64,000 nucleotides of DNA from Rhizobiaceae bacterium (GTDB lineage: Bacteria; Pseudomonadota; Alphaproteobacteria; Rhizobiales; Rhizobiaceae), in contig JAHBYW010000010.1 of assembly GCA_019635755.1 (NCBI GenBank), positions 1-64,000 of the forward strand, written 5' to 3'. The notes below the pieces were generated by a model. It was not told where the DNA came from. It made no database searches and was given only the letters and a program-made list of their open reading frames with translations. Numbering within the stretch: position 1 is the first letter of the stretch; each line of letters starts with the position of its first letter. Position numbers and translations under genes: made by a program. Below, piece after piece: positions 37,854 through 47,551 of the stretch.

Positions 37854-39002
37854 TCACCGAAGCCATTGTTCCAGACGGTCCGTCGCCCGCGTCATGTCGT
37901 CCAGGCTGCCGGCGTAGGAGAACCGCATCGTGCGGTGGCCCTCGAACGGATCGAAGTCGCGCCCCGGCGTCGCCGCGACATGCGCCTCCGCGAGCATGCG
38001 CCGGGCGAACGCCATGCTGTCATTGGTCAGGCCGGACACGTCGCAGTAGGCGTAGAACGCCCCGTCCATCGGCGCGGCGAGCCGGAAGCCCAGGCCTGGC
38101 AGCCGCCTCATCAGCAGGTCCCTGTTCTGCGCATAGCGCGCCTTGACCGCCTCCAGTTCCGCCGTCGCCCCGAAGGCCTCGACGGCGGCCAGCTGCGACA
38201 GTTCGGGCGGCGAGATGTAGAGGCTCTGCTGGATGCGTTCCACCGGCCGCACAAGCGCTTCCGGCAGCACCATCCAGCCGATCCGCCAGCCGGTCATGCA
38301 GTAGTATTTCGAGAACGAGTTGATGACCGTGACGCCGTCGCCCAGCGCCAGCGCCGTCCGGTCCGGCCCGACATAGCACAGACGATGGTAGATCTCGTCG
38401 GAGATCACCGCGATGCCCCGCTCCGCAGCCGCGTCGACCAGCGCTGCAAGGTCGTCGTCTGGGATCGTCGCCCCGGTCGGATTGGCGGGGCTGGCGAACA
38501 GAACGCCGTTCAGCGGCCGTTGCCGGTGCGCGGCCGCCAGATGCGCTGCGGTGAGGTGCCCTGCCCCGTGCAGCTCGATTTCCACCACGTCGATGCCCAG
38601 CGCCTGCATGATGTTGCGGTAGGCCGGATAGCCAGGCGCCGCGACGGCGACGCGGTCACCAGCGTCGAACATCGCGAGGAAGGCGAGATTGAACGCGGCC
38701 GACGAGCCCGTGGTCACCGCCACTCGCGCCGGCGGCACCTCGACGCCGTAGTGCTCCGCATAGTGCCGGGCGATCGCTTCGCGCAGCGGCGCAACGCCCA
38801 GCGAATCGGTGTAGCCGATGCGTCCGTTCCGGAGCGCTCGTGCGGCGGCCTCGATCACTGCGCGCGGGGCCGGATCGGACGGCTGGCCCACCGCCATCGA
38901 CACCACGTCGTGCCCCTGGGCGCGCAGCCTGTTTGCTTCCGCCAGCACGTCCATCGCGTGGAACGGCTCGACGTCGCCGCGTCGTGAAATCGCAACTGCC
39001 AT
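37854..39002 (-). CDS. Class I/II pyridoxal-phosphate aminotransferase
   Basis: A 382-residue fold-type I aminotransferase of the aspartate aminotransferase group. Key segments: GIGYTDSLGVAPLREAIARH-like N-terminal region, SPANPTGATIPDDDL (substrate carboxylate), ISDEIYHRLCY, the PLP lysine in NSFSKYYCMTGWRIGW, and RFSYAGSLDDM at the C-terminus with the carboxylate-binding Arg. MAVAISRRGDVEPFHAMDVL is the likely start. Donor and acceptor cannot be assigned. Confidence 0.88.
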   Translation of the reverse strand: MAVAISRRGDVEPFHAMDVLAEANRLRAQGHDVVSMAVGQPSDPAPRAVIEAAARALRNGRIGYTDSLGVAPLREAIARHYAEHYGVEVPPARVAVTTGSSAAFNLAFLAMFDAGDRVAVAAPGYPAYRNIMQALGIDVVEIELHGAGHLTAAHLAAAHRQRPLNGVLFASPANPTGATIPDDDLAALVDAAAERGIAVISDEIYHRLCYVGPDRTALALGDGVTVINSFSKYYCMTGWRIGWMVLPEALVRPVERIQQSLYISPPELSQLAAVEAFGATAELEAVKARYAQNRDLLMRRLPGLGFRLAAPMDGAFYAYCDVSGLTNDSMAFARRMLAEAHVAATPGRDFDPFEGHRTMRFSYAGSLDDMTRATDRLEQWLR

Positions 39003-39133
39003 TCCGTCTCCGATCGCGCCCCGGCGCGCGCCGCGCCGCACAATTGCCCGATTGGTGTGGGGATCACAAGTTCATGATCGCGTGGCCTTCAGCTTTCCAT
39101 CGGGACACCCCTCGTCTACCAGTGGCGGCCGTC

Positions 39134-40537
39134 ATGAACCGCGTCGCCAGCCTGCCGAACCTCGCCCGCCGCGGCGTACGCCTGGGTCTTGCCGCGCTGG
39201 TCTCGGCGCAGTTCGTCCTTGCGGCGGCGACGCCTTCGCAGGCGCAGTCCGTCCCCGTCGTGCGCGACGCCGAGATCGAGGCGCTCGTGCGCGAGTATGT
39301 GCGGCCGATCTTCGAGGTCGCCGGTCTATCCAAGTCGGGCATCGAGATCGTGCTGGTCAACGACCGCGGCTTCAACGCCTTCGTCGCGGGCCGCCGCATC
39401 TTCGTCAACGCCGGCGCCCTGATGATGTCGGAGACGCCGAACGAGATCATCGGCGTGCTGGCGCATGAGGTCGGCCACCTCGCCGGCGGCCACCAGGAAC
39501 GGCTGCGCGAGCAGCTGGCGCGGGCGCAGACGATGGCGGTCGTCGCGCTCGCGCTCGGCATCGGCGCCACCGTCGCCGGCGCCGCCACCGACAGCCGCGG
39601 GCTGGCCTCGGCCGGCGGCGGCATCGCGCTCGGCGGTCAGGAAATGGCGCGCCGGGGCTTGCTGGGTTACCAGCGGACAGAGGAGACGACCGCCGACCGC
39701 TCCGCGCTTACGTATCTCGAGGCGACCAAGCAGTCCGCCAAGGGCATGCTGAAGACGTTCGCGCGGTTCCAGTCGGCGCTGTCGCTGTCGGGCGCAAACA
39801 TCGATCCCTACCAGACCAGCCACCCGATGCCGCGCGAGCGCATCGCCAATCTGGAGACGCTGGCGCGCGAGAGCCCCTATTTCGACAAGGAGGACTCCCC
39901 CGCGCTCCAGTCCCGCCACGACATGATGCGGGCGAAGATCGCCGTCTACATGGAAGGCGCGAGCGGCGCCAAGAAGCTGTTCCGCAAGAACCCGACCAGC
40001 GCCGGCGCCGCCTATGGCGACGCGGTCGCGACCTATCTCTACGGCAATCCGCGCAGCGCGCTCGTCAAGGTCGACGCGCTGATCGCATCCAGCCCCAAGA
40101 ACCCGTACTTCCAGGAACTGCGCGGCGACGTTCTGATGAAGTCGAACAAGCCGGAGCAGGCCGCCGCGGCCTACGCCTCGGCCGTCAAGCTCGACCCGGC
40201 GAAATCGGGCATCCTGCAGATCGCATACGGTCAGGCGCTTCTCGCCACCGGCAAGACGGACCTCATCCGCCAGGCCGTCGGCGAACTGCGCAAGGGCCTC
40301 GACCGCGACAAGGAATTCGTCAACGGCTACGCCTATCTCGCCCAGGCCTACAACCAGCTGGGCGAAGTTGCGGAGGCCGAGCTTGCCACCGCGGAATCCC
40401 ATTTCTACAGTGGCAAATACAAGGACGCCAAGGTCTTCGCGGCACGCGCCCAGTCCAAGGTTAAGCGGGGCTCGCCGGCATGGATCCGGGCGCAGGACAT
40501 CATCAACTTCAAGCAGCCGGGCAAGAAGAACACGTGA
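39134..40537 (+). CDS. Periplasmic M48 metalloprotease with TPR domain (BepA-like)
   Basis: A 467-residue exported protease/chaperone. A signal peptide ends near residue 38 (LAAATPSQAQS). The M48 zinc motif HEVGH is at 111-115, and the third ligand lies in RTEETTADRSAL. The C-terminal half has TPR repeats (NPYFQELRGDVLMKSNKPEQAAAAYASAV). E. coli BepA assembles or degrades stalled LptD and BAM substrates; that role is inferred. ATG 39134 is preferred over upstream starts because it places the signal peptide correctly. The next gene is a DsbA-like protein 73 bp downstream. Confidence 0.9.
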   Translation: MNRVASLPNLARRGVRLGLAALVSAQFVLAAATPSQAQSVPVVRDAEIEALVREYVRPIFEVAGLSKSGIEIVLVNDRGFNAFVAGRRIFVNAGALMMSETPNEIIGVLAHEVGHLAGGHQERLREQLARAQTMAVVALALGIGATVAGAATDSRGLASAGGGIALGGQEMARRGLLGYQRTEETTADRSALTYLEATKQSAKGMLKTFARFQSALSLSGANIDPYQTSHPMPRERIANLETLARESPYFDKEDSPALQSRHDMMRAKIAVYMEGASGAKKLFRKNPTSAGAAYGDAVATYLYGNPRSALVKVDALIASSPKNPYFQELRGDVLMKSNKPEQAAAAYASAVKLDPAKSGILQIAYGQALLATGKTDLIRQAVGELRKGLDRDKEFVNGYAYLAQAYNQLGEVAEAELATAESHFYSGKYKDAKVFAARAQSKVKRGSPAWIRAQDIINFKQPGKKNT

Positions 40538-40610
40538 CGGTGCGCGGCGACGGGTTTGGACATGGCGGCGGCAATGACCGCGCCGACGGGATAGGGCAGA
40601 GGACACTCGG

Positions 40611-41432
40611 ATGAACAGGGCAATCTTGCTGGGCACCGGCGGCATCGCGGTGGCGTTTGGAATGCTGGCGTTCGGCTATCTGGCCGGCAGCCAGCAGGTG
40701 GCCATCGCGGAGGACGCGCGCGGCGGCGTGATGGAAATGACGGACGCCCAGGGCCTGACCCGCTCGGATGTCGAGAAGATCGTCCGCGAATATCTGGTCG
40801 CCAATCCCGACATCCTGGTCGAGATGCAGGACGCACTGGAGAAGAAGCAGAAGGAAGAGCAGAAGATCGCGCAGCTCGAGACGATCAACGGCGCCCGCGA
40901 GGAGATCTTCAACTCCCCCTACGACGCCGTCGTCGGCAATCCGGAAGGCAAGGTCACGATCGTCGAGTTCTACGACTACAATTGCGGCTTCTGCAAACGC
41001 GCCTTCGAGGACATGCTCAAGCTGACCGCGGACGACACCAATCTGCGCTTCGTGCTCAAGGAGTTCCCGATCCTCGGGCCGGATTCGCAGAAGGCCCACG
41101 TCGTCTCCCAGGCGCTGCATCGCCTGATGCCCGAGAAGTACCAGGAGTTCCACTACCAGATGATGACCAATCCCGGCCGCGCCAGCGAGGCGACCGCGAT
41201 GAAGGTCGCGCTGTCGCTCGGCGCCGACGAGGCGAAGCTGCGCGAGGCGATGAAGGACCCCGCGATCGGGGACGTCTTCGACAAGGCCTACGACCTTGCC
41301 AACAAGCTGAACGTCACCGGCACGCCGTCCTACGTCGTCGGCAACGAGGTGGTGTTCGGCGCGCAGGGCTACGAGCTCCTGGCCGAGAAGATCAAGCTCG
41401 CCGAGGCATGCCTCGCCAACGCGACCTGCTGA
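40611..41432 (+). CDS. DsbA-family thiol oxidoreductase (Com1-like)
   Basis: A 273-residue envelope thiol:disulfide protein. It has an N-terminal membrane or signal segment (LLGTGGIAVAFGMLAFGYLAG), a helical region, then a DsbA/thioredoxin domain with active site C125-G-F-C128 (EFYDYNCGFCKRAF) and the cis-proline loop NVTGTPSYVVG. This arrangement matches the DsbA-like proteins that follow M48 genes in rhizobia. Whether it acts as an oxidase or isomerase is not clear. Confidence 0.9.
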   Translation: MNRAILLGTGGIAVAFGMLAFGYLAGSQQVAIAEDARGGVMEMTDAQGLTRSDVEKIVREYLVANPDILVEMQDALEKKQKEEQKIAQLETINGAREEIFNSPYDAVVGNPEGKVTIVEFYDYNCGFCKRAFEDMLKLTADDTNLRFVLKEFPILGPDSQKAHVVSQALHRLMPEKYQEFHYQMMTNPGRASEATAMKVALSLGADEAKLREAMKDPAIGDVFDKAYDLANKLNVTGTPSYVVGNEVVFGAQGYELLAEKIKLAEACLANATC

Positions 41433-41567
41433 TTTCCCTCCCGGGCGGCCCTTCAGCCGCCTGTGGAGACGGCAAACGGCCCTCTTGCGCTCTTTGCGGC
41501 GCCGATTATGCCCATTATAGAGGGTCCGCCGCGCGGAATGCGTTCCGCCGGACCCAGGGTGCATAGT

Positions 41568-42002
41568 TTGAACACGATCTTTGTCGTCAACGGTCCCAAC
41601 CTCAACATGCTCGGCAAGCGCGAGCCGGGGATCTATGGCGGCAAGACGCTCGAGCAGATCGGTGAAGACTGCCAGGCGGCCGGCAAGCGGCTCGGCCTCG
41701 GCGTCGAGTTCCGGCAGTCCAATCACGAGGGCACCCTCGTCGACTGGATCCAGGAAGCCGGCGACAAAGCCAGGGGCCTGGTCATCAACCCCGGCGCCTA
41801 CGGCCACACCTCGATCGCGCTTCACGACGCGATCCGTTCCGTCGCGCCCTTGCCGGTCGCGGAGGTCCACCTCTCGAACATTCACGCCCGCGAGGCGTTT
41901 CGCCACAAGACGCTGACCGCCCCCGTGGTGGTCGGCGTGATCTGCGGCTTCGGGCCGTTCGGCTACACGCTCGCCCTGGAAGCCCTCGCCGCCCGGCTCT
42001 AG
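41568..42002 (+). CDS. aroQ: 3-dehydroquinate dehydratase, type II
   Basis: Shikimate-pathway enzyme of 144 residues. Conserved segments: [20 protein letters not shown] with the catalytic Tyr and Arg, [37 protein letters not shown] and [16 protein letters not shown] with the general-acid His. The start is TTG at 41568, preceded by CAGGG, which matches the family N-terminus (about three residues before IFVV); a GTG nine bases upstream is the alternative. Confidence 0.94.
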   Translation: MNTIFVVNGPNLNMLGKREPGIYGGKTLEQIGEDCQAAGKRLGLGVEFRQSNHEGTLVDWIQEAGDKARGLVINPGAYGHTSIALHDAIRSVAPLPVAEVHLSNIHAREAFRHKTLTAPVVVGVICGFGPFGYTLALEALAARL

Positions 42003-42028
42003 TCCGGCACAGAAGGACAACGCGTTTC

Positions 42029-42499
42029 ATGTCGACAAAGAAATCCGGCGTAGACCAGCAGCTCATCCGGGATCTCGCGAAGATCCTCGACGACACCAAT
42101 CTGTGCGAGATCGAGGTCGAGCTCGGAGACATGAAGGTCCGCGTCTCACGCCAGTCGGCCGCCGTCCACGCGGTCGCCGCGCCGGCCTATGCGCCGGCAG
42201 CCGCAGCAGCTCCTGCGGCCGCGCAGCCTGCCGCCGGCGCGCCGGCCGCGGCCGCCGACAAGTCGAAGAATGCCGTCCCCTCGCCGATGGTCGGAACCGC
42301 CTACATGGCGCCTGCGCCCGGCGCGGCGCCTTTCATCGCCATCGGCCAGGCCATACGCGAGGGCCAGACGATCCTCATCATCGAGGCGATGAAGACGATG
42401 AACCAGATCCCATCGCCGCGCTCCGGCACCGTGACAGCCATCCTGTTCGAGGACGGACAGCCGGTCGAGTACGGCGAGCCGCTGGTCGTCATCGAGTAG
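42029..42499 (+). CDS. accB: Biotin carboxyl carrier protein of acetyl-CoA carboxylase
   Basis: A 156-residue BCCP. The N-terminal dimerisation-like region ([20 protein letters not shown]) and an Ala/Pro linker (~47-76) precede the biotinyl domain with the target lysine K122 in [11 protein letters not shown]. It is followed by accC after 7 bp, the usual accBC operon, and preceded by aroQ. Confidence 0.96.
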   Translation: MSTKKSGVDQQLIRDLAKILDDTNLCEIEVELGDMKVRVSRQSAAVHAVAAPAYAPAAAAAPAAAQPAAGAPAAAADKSKNAVPSPMVGTAYMAPAPGAAPFIAIGQAIREGQTILIIEAMKTMNQIPSPRSGTVTAILFEDGQPVEYGEPLVVIE

Positions 42500-42506
42500 C
42501 GCCGAG

Positions 42507-43850
42507 ATGTTCCAGAAAATCCTGATCGCGAACCGCGGGGAGATCGCCCTGCGCGTGCTGCGCGCGGCCAAGGAGCTCGGCATCTCGACGGTGGTGGTCC
42601 ATTCCACCGCCGATGCCGATGCCATGCATGTGCGCCTCGCCGACGAGAGCGTCTGCATCGGCCCGCCGCCGTCGCGCGAATCCTACCTGAACATCCACCA
42701 GATCGTCGCGGCCTGCGAGATCACCGGCGCGGACGCGGTGCATCCCGGCTATGGCTTCCTGTCGGAGAACGCGAAGTTCGCGGAGATCCTGGCCGCGCAC
42801 AAGATCACCTTCATCGGCCCGTCGGCCGAGCACATCCGCATCATGGGCGACAAGATCGAGGCCAAGCGCACCGCAAAACGCCTCGGTATTCCCTGCGTGC
42901 CCGGCTCCGACGGCGCCGTCACCGACACCCGCGAGGCCAAGCGCATCGCCGCCGGCATCGGCTATCCGGTGATCATCAAGGCGGCCGCCGGCGGCGGTGG
43001 GCGCGGCATGAAGGTCGCGCGCAACGAGTCCGACCTGGACATCGCCCTGGCCACCGCCCGCTCCGAGGCCGGTGCCGCGTTCGGCGACGACGCGGTCTAC
43101 ATCGAGAAGTATCTGGAAAAGCCGCGCCACATCGAAATCCAGATCATGGGCGACGGCATGGGCCGGGCCGTGCATCTGGGCGAGCGCGACTGCTCCCTGC
43201 AGCGGCGCCACCAGAAGGTCTGGGAAGAGGCGAACTCCCCTGCCCTCAACGCCGAGGAGCGCGCACGGATCGGCGCGACCTGCGCCAATGCGGTGGCCGA
43301 CCTCGGCTATTCGGGCGCCGGCACGATCGAGTTCCTCTACGAGAACGGCGAGTTCTACTTCATCGAGATGAACACCCGCCTGCAGGTGGAGCATCCCGTC
43401 ACCGAGGCGATCACCAATATCGACCTGGTGCACGAGCAGATCCGCGTGGCGTCCGGCGGCGGGCTGTCGACGCGGCAGGAGGAGATCAAGTTCTCCGGCC
43501 ACGCCATCGAGTGCCGCATCAATGCGGAGGATCCGCGCACTTTCACCCCTTCTCCCGGCACGATCACCCATTTCCACACGCCGGGCGGACTGGGTGTCCG
43601 GGTCGATTCGGGCGCCTATTCGGGCTACCGCATCCCGCCCTATTACGACTCGCTGATCGGCAAGCTGATCGTGCACGGCCGGAACCGCGTCGAATGCATG
43701 ATGCGGCTGCGCCGCGCGCTGGATGAGTTCGTCGTCGACGGCATCAAGACCACGCTGCCGCTCTTCCGCGATCTCGTCGGCAATTCCGACATCGCCAATG
43801 GCGACTACGACATCCATTGGCTGGAAAAGCATCTGGCATCCGCCGGCTGA
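42507..43850 (+). CDS. accC: Biotin carboxylase subunit of acetyl-CoA carboxylase
   Basis: A 447-residue ATP-grasp enzyme that carboxylates biotin on AccB in fatty-acid synthesis. Motifs: [20 protein letters not shown] at the N-terminus, the glycine-rich ATP loop [30 protein letters not shown] and [14 protein letters not shown]. Full length and directly after accB. Confidence 0.97.
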   Translation: MFQKILIANRGEIALRVLRAAKELGISTVVVHSTADADAMHVRLADESVCIGPPPSRESYLNIHQIVAACEITGADAVHPGYGFLSENAKFAEILAAHKITFIGPSAEHIRIMGDKIEAKRTAKRLGIPCVPGSDGAVTDTREAKRIAAGIGYPVIIKAAAGGGGRGMKVARNESDLDIALATARSEAGAAFGDDAVYIEKYLEKPRHIEIQIMGDGMGRAVHLGERDCSLQRRHQKVWEEANSPALNAEERARIGATCANAVADLGYSGAGTIEFLYENGEFYFIEMNTRLQVEHPVTEAITNIDLVHEQIRVASGGGLSTRQEEIKFSGHAIECRINAEDPRTFTPSPGTITHFHTPGGLGVRVDSGAYSGYRIPPYYDSLIGKLIVHGRNRVECMMRLRRALDEFVVDGIKTTLPLFRDLVGNSDIANGDYDIHWLEKHLASAG

Positions 43851-43923
43851 CCGCGGCCTCCTCCACCTTGCCGCGCATCCCGGGGCTGGACGTTCGCGGG
43901 CATCGTTCCCAGATTGGGAGACG

Positions 43924-44538
43924 ATGACCCGTCCCTACGCGCCCGGTTACCGGATCCCGGTCGAACTCCTGCTGAAGGCGTATTCGACCGGCGTGTTCCC
44001 CATGGCGGAGAGCGCGGCCGACCCGGAGGTGTTCTGGGTCCGGCCGGAGACGCGCGGAATCATTCCCCTCGACGGCTTCCACGTCCCGAAGAGCCTCGCC
44101 AAGACGATCCGGCAGAGCCGCTTCGACATCCGCGTGAACACCGACTTCAGAGGCGTGATCGAGGCCTGCGCCGAGCGGCGCGACCAGCGCCGCTCAACCT
44201 GGATCAACGGGCCGATCCGCGAGGCCTATGCCGCGCTGCACGAGCGCGGGCACTGCCATTCGGTGGAGGCGTGGCGCGAGGACGCGCTCGTCGGCGGGCT
44301 CTACGGCGTCAGCCTGGGGCGCGTCTTCTTCGGCGAGAGCATGTTCTCCCGCGAGCGGGACGCGTCGAAAGTGTGCCTCGCCTACCTTGTCGACCGGCTC
44401 AACGAGCGCGGCTTCCTGCTGCTCGACACCCAGTTCACGACCGAACACCTGAAGCGCTTCGGCGCGATCGACGTGCCGCGCCGCCGCTACGAGACGATGC
44501 TGGCCGACGCGCTGAAAGGCGAAGCGTCGTTCGCCTGA
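43924..44538 (+). CDS. aat: Leucyl/phenylalanyl-tRNA-protein transferase
   Basis: N-end-rule enzyme (204 residues) that adds Leu or Phe to proteins with N-terminal Arg or Lys, marking them for ClpAP. Family segments: [68 protein letters not shown] and [19 protein letters not shown] 43924 follows GGGAG; the frame upstream, within accC, is not coding. Confidence 0.96.
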   Translation: MTRPYAPGYRIPVELLLKAYSTGVFPMAESAADPEVFWVRPETRGIIPLDGFHVPKSLAKTIRQSRFDIRVNTDFRGVIEACAERRDQRRSTWINGPIREAYAALHERGHCHSVEAWREDALVGGLYGVSLGRVFFGESMFSRERDASKVCLAYLVDRLNERGFLLLDTQFTTEHLKRFGAIDVPRRRYETMLADALKGEASFA

Positions 44539-44620
44539 CCGGGCGGCCGGTCCGAGCGACGGGATCGCGCCGAGCGTTCGTGAGCGACAGGCCGTCGTCA
44601 CACCATCAGATTGTTGCCGC

Positions 44621-44974
44621 TCAGGACTGCAGAGGCGTCTGGCTGTGAAATGCCAGCTTCCAGCCGTCGGCGCGCCGCAGATAGCCGCTGCTGACCAGCG
44701 CCTTGTAGGGTTCGCCATTGTCGCGCGTGGCGCTTGCCTCGTAGGCCATGAACACCACGCCGTCCTGCGGCTCGAAGAAGCCTTTCAGTTCGATCTCGAG
44801 ATCGCTCCAGCGGTGCGGATTTGTCGCCGTCGCAGCCAGATCCTTGCGGTCCATCACGCCGGCCATGTCGGGAAAGGCCACCAGGCAGGCCGAATCCGCG
44901 TTGTCCTTGAAGAATTGCGAATTGCCCGTCCAGAACCCGCGTTCCAGGGCGAGGATTTCGTCGCGTTTTGGCAT
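44621..44974 (-). CDS. NTF2-like (DUF4440/SnoaL-type) protein
   Basis: A 117-residue single-domain protein. It starts MPKRDEILALERGFWTGNSQF after GGAGGACGAC, a strong site. The pattern of a helical start, LKGFFEPQDGVVFMAYEASA and SSGYLRRADGWKLAFHSQTP fits the NTF2/DUF4440 cone fold. Function unknown. It lies 83 bp downstream of a TetR gene on the same strand and may be controlled with it. Confidence 0.75.
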   Translation of the reverse strand: MPKRDEILALERGFWTGNSQFFKDNADSACLVAFPDMAGVMDRKDLAATATNPHRWSDLEIELKGFFEPQDGVVFMAYEASATRDNGEPYKALVSSGYLRRADGWKLAFHSQTPLQS

Positions 44975-45057
44975 GTCGTCCTCCGGCAAGCGGTGGAGAA
45001 CGCGCAAGCGACGGCGCAGGTTCCTGCGTCCTGCGGGCCGATCTGTCCCGCCGCAGA

Positions 45058-45657
45058 CTAAATCACGCCGCCCGGCCGTTTCGCCGAATGCGCGCCGATG
45101 CCCTCGACGACGATGCGGACGACGCGGCGGATATCGTCCTCGCTGAATTGGCCGGTTGCGAGCGCGGTGAGCATGGCTTGACCGTAGATGCCAAGGAGGA
45201 CGAGAGCCATGAAGTTGGGATCGTCGTCGTCGCGGATGACGCCCTGCCGCTGGCCGAGCACGAGGATGTCCCTCACCAGTCGCTGAAACGAGGGACGGTC
45301 CGGCGGCGGCTCCAGCGACGGCCTCTGCGTCGGGGACAGGGCCAGCCTCGCCAGCGACGGGTTGGCACGGGACCAGCGCGCGCTGTCGAGGAGTACGGCT
45401 TCCAGCAGAAGAAGCACATCCTCGTCTGCCGCCATGCGCTTTCGGTAGCGGGCATCGTCTGCTTCCACGCGGCCCAGCAGGCGAAGGGCTATATCCTCCT
45501 TCGAGGCGAAGAGATTATAGATCGTCTTGCGCGTTAAGCCCGCCCGCCGCGCGATGTCCTCCATTGACGTGCTGTCGTAGCCCGCCTCGCGGAATGTTGC
45601 GTCCGCGGCATCGAGGATGAGATTGCGGGACCGTTCGGTTCTCTTCAGCATTGCCAT
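45058..45657 (-). CDS. TetR/AcrR-family transcriptional regulator
   Basis: A 199-residue repressor-type regulator. The N-terminal helix-turn-helix is ILDAADATFREAGYDSTSME with MEDIARRAGLTRKTIYNLFASKEDI; the rest is the helical ligand and dimer domain. It is divergent from a DUF4336 gene, and a 14-bp palindrome sits 3 bp upstream of its start codon, suggesting self-repression and control of both neighbours. Confidence 0.9.
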   Translation of the reverse strand: MAMLKRTERSRNLILDAADATFREAGYDSTSMEDIARRAGLTRKTIYNLFASKEDIALRLLGRVEADDARYRKRMAADEDVLLLLEAVLLDSARWSRANPSLARLALSPTQRPSLEPPPDRPSFQRLVRDILVLGQRQGVIRDDDDPNFMALVLLGIYGQAMLTALATGQFSEDDIRRVVRIVVEGIGAHSAKRPGGVI

Positions 45658-45660
45658 AAT

Positions 45661-45674
45661 TACACCGTTGTGTA
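45661..45674. promoter_or_regulatory. Palindrome TACACCGTTGTGTA, candidate TetR operator
   Basis: Perfect inverted repeat TACAC-N4-GTGTA in the 43-bp gap between the divergent TetR and DUF4336 genes. Its size, symmetry and position are typical of TetR-family operators; binding is inferred. Confidence 0.6.
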
Positions 45675-45700
45675 TTTTTATACGAATGTCACCTTAAAGG

Positions 45701-46405
45701 ATGGTTGGCGTGCCTGAAAGTTTCGGACCGAACATCTGGGTTGCCGATGGTCCGACGGTAGTGGCGGCCGCCGGCTTCCACTATCCGACGCGCATGTGCC
45801 TGATGCGGCTGGCCAATGCCGACCTCGTCGTCTGGTCGCCGGTCGCCCTCTCCGAGCAGCTTCGAGAAGCCGTTCAAGCCATCGGTCCCGTACGGTTTCT
45901 GGTGGCGCCGAATTCTCTCCACCACAGCTTCCTCGGCGATTGGCAGAAAGCTTACCCGGAGGCGCTTGTCTTCGCGCCGCCGGGTCTGCGGGAAAAGCGC
46001 CCTGACATCCGGTTCGATGGCGATCTCGCCGAGGGCGCGATGGCGGCGTGGGAGGGAGAAATCGACGTCGCGATCGTTCGCGGCAACCGCATTACGACGG
46101 AGGTCGTGCTGTTCCATCGCGACAGCGCGACGGCCATCTTCGCCGATCTCCTGCAGCAGTTTCCAGCGGGTTGGTTCAAAGGCTGGCGGGCGCTCGTCGC
46201 GAGGCTTGACCTGATGGTCGCCGCGGAGCCGCAGGTGCCGCGCAAATTCCGGCTGGCCTTCACCGACCGGCAGGCCGCACGCGAAGGCCTCGGCCGTGTC
46301 CTGGCATGGCCGGTGCAAAATGTGGTAATGGCGCATGGCCCGCTGGTGAGGGGCGGTGGCCGGGAATTCCTCAAGCGGGCGTTCGGCTGGCTGACAGGCG
46401 GCTGA
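45701..46405 (+). CDS. DUF4336 domain protein (metallo-beta-lactamase-like)
   Basis: A 234-residue protein starting VPESFGPNIWVADGPTVVAA after a few residues, with segments ANADLVVWSPVALSEQL, VRFLVAPNSLHHSFLGDWQ and HRDSATAIFADLLQQF. These match DUF4336, a family distantly related to metallo-beta-lactamases; the LHH motif could be part of a metal site. ATG 45701 abuts AAAGG; GTG 45710 has better spacing and may be the true start. Function unknown. Confidence 0.78.
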   Translation: MVGVPESFGPNIWVADGPTVVAAAGFHYPTRMCLMRLANADLVVWSPVALSEQLREAVQAIGPVRFLVAPNSLHHSFLGDWQKAYPEALVFAPPGLREKRPDIRFDGDLAEGAMAAWEGEIDVAIVRGNRITTEVVLFHRDSATAIFADLLQQFPAGWFKGWRALVARLDLMVAAEPQVPRKFRLAFTDRQAAREGLGRVLAWPVQNVVMAHGPLVRGGGREFLKRAFGWLTGG

Positions 46406-46458
46406 CGGCTGCTGCCCTGCCCCGCGCACGCGACCCCAACCGAGGGTAACGTTTCAGG

Positions 46459-46884
46459 TCAGTTCGTCTTCGCCTGGTCGGGCGGCGGCACGTCGGACGA
46501 CTGCTTGCAGCTCTTCAGCCAGACATCGTAGACGGCGTGCTCGACCGCGTTCAGGCCAGGACTTTCGGCGAACATCCAGCCGGTGAAGATGCGCTGGATC
46601 TTGCGGTCCAGCGTGATCTCGTCGACCTCGACGAAGGAGTCCGTCTTCGGCTCCTCTTCCTTCGGCCGCGAATAGCAGACGCGCGGCGTCACCTGGAGCG
46701 CGCCGAACTGCACCGTCTCATTGATGTAGACGTCGAAGGTGATGATGCGGCCGGTGATCTTGTCGATGCCGGTGAACTCGGCCACCGGATTGGTGATGCG
46801 TTCCGCCATCGCCGGTGCCGCAAGCATCGCAATAGCCGCGGCCGCACCGAGGCACGTCGCCGCGAATCGTTCGTATGCCCTCAT
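46459..46884 (-). CDS. DUF2155 exported protein
   Basis: A 141-residue protein with a signal peptide (ATCLGAAAAIAMLAAPAMAE) and a DUF2155 domain: FTGIDKITGRIITFDVYINE, VTPRVCYSRP, EITLDRKIQRIFTGWMFAES and VYDVWLKSCK. Two cysteines could form a disulfide. The family is almost confined to alphaproteobacteria, adjacent to the NDUFA12 gene as here; its role is unknown. An upstream in-frame start (46941) would mask the signal peptide. Confidence 0.88.
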   Translation of the reverse strand: MRAYERFAATCLGAAAAIAMLAAPAMAERITNPVAEFTGIDKITGRIITFDVYINETVQFGALQVTPRVCYSRPKEEEPKTDSFVEVDEITLDRKIQRIFTGWMFAESPGLNAVEHAVYDVWLKSCKQSSDVPPPDQAKTN

Positions 46885-47000
46885 ATGCTGCGTCTGCCCG
46901 GTCTGTCGGTGGCGCGCAATGGCGCGCCGGTCACCGTTCAACCGCTAGCCCGCAAATGTGGCGAGAAAAGACCGCCCTGCGCCGAAGCGCGATCCCCGCT

Positions 47001-47402
47001 TCAGCTTCCCGGTGTCCAGGCGTCGTAGTCGCCGGTGACGCGCGGCCGCTTCTCATGGGTGAGCACGGAGCCTTTCGGCCGGTAGGCTCCGGGCGAGCCG
47101 GTCAGGTTCGGCTGGTGCGGCTTCTGCCACTCGCGCGGCGTGTAGCTTTCGCTGGTCGGCGGCGTATCGGTCCGGTGGTGCATCCAGCCATGCCAGCCGG
47201 GCGGAATCTGCGATGCCTCGGAGGCCCCCGAATAGATCACCCAGCGGCGGCGCTGGCCGTCCGAATCGATCCCGCCCTCGTAGTAGATGTTGCCCACCTC
47301 GTCCCGGCCGACCTCATTCCCCTTCCGCCAGGTGTGGAAGCGGGTGTTGAGCGTCTGGCCGTTCCACCAGGTGAAGAACTGGGTGAAGAACGTCTTCATC
47401 AT
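47001..47402 (-). CDS. NADH:ubiquinone oxidoreductase NDUFA12-family subunit
   Basis: A 133-residue homologue of complex I accessory subunit B17.2/NDUFA12: FFTWWNGQTLNTRFHTWRKG, GRDEVGNIYYEGG, RRWVIYSGASEASQIPPGWH and GWMHHRTDTPPTSESY. In alphaproteobacteria it is a supernumerary complex I subunit. A second ATG at 47399 has the better spacing from GAAAGG. It is followed by the DUF2155 gene. Confidence 0.92.
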   Translation of the reverse strand: MMKTFFTQFFTWWNGQTLNTRFHTWRKGNEVGRDEVGNIYYEGGIDSDGQRRRWVIYSGASEASQIPPGWHGWMHHRTDTPPTSESYTPREWQKPHQPNLTGSPGAYRPKGSVLTHEKRPRVTGDYDAWTPGS

Positions 47403-47551
47403 GGGCCTTTCGAGGGCGTTCGCACGCCGACCTTATGGCCCCGCGCCAGCCGGCATGCAAGGCCGTCGGCCGGTCTCGGCCGCGCGGCGTTGCCGGCGGC
47501 ATGCCCTTAGGTTAACATGTTTCGGGACGGGGCTTCCGAGGAGACCAGACG

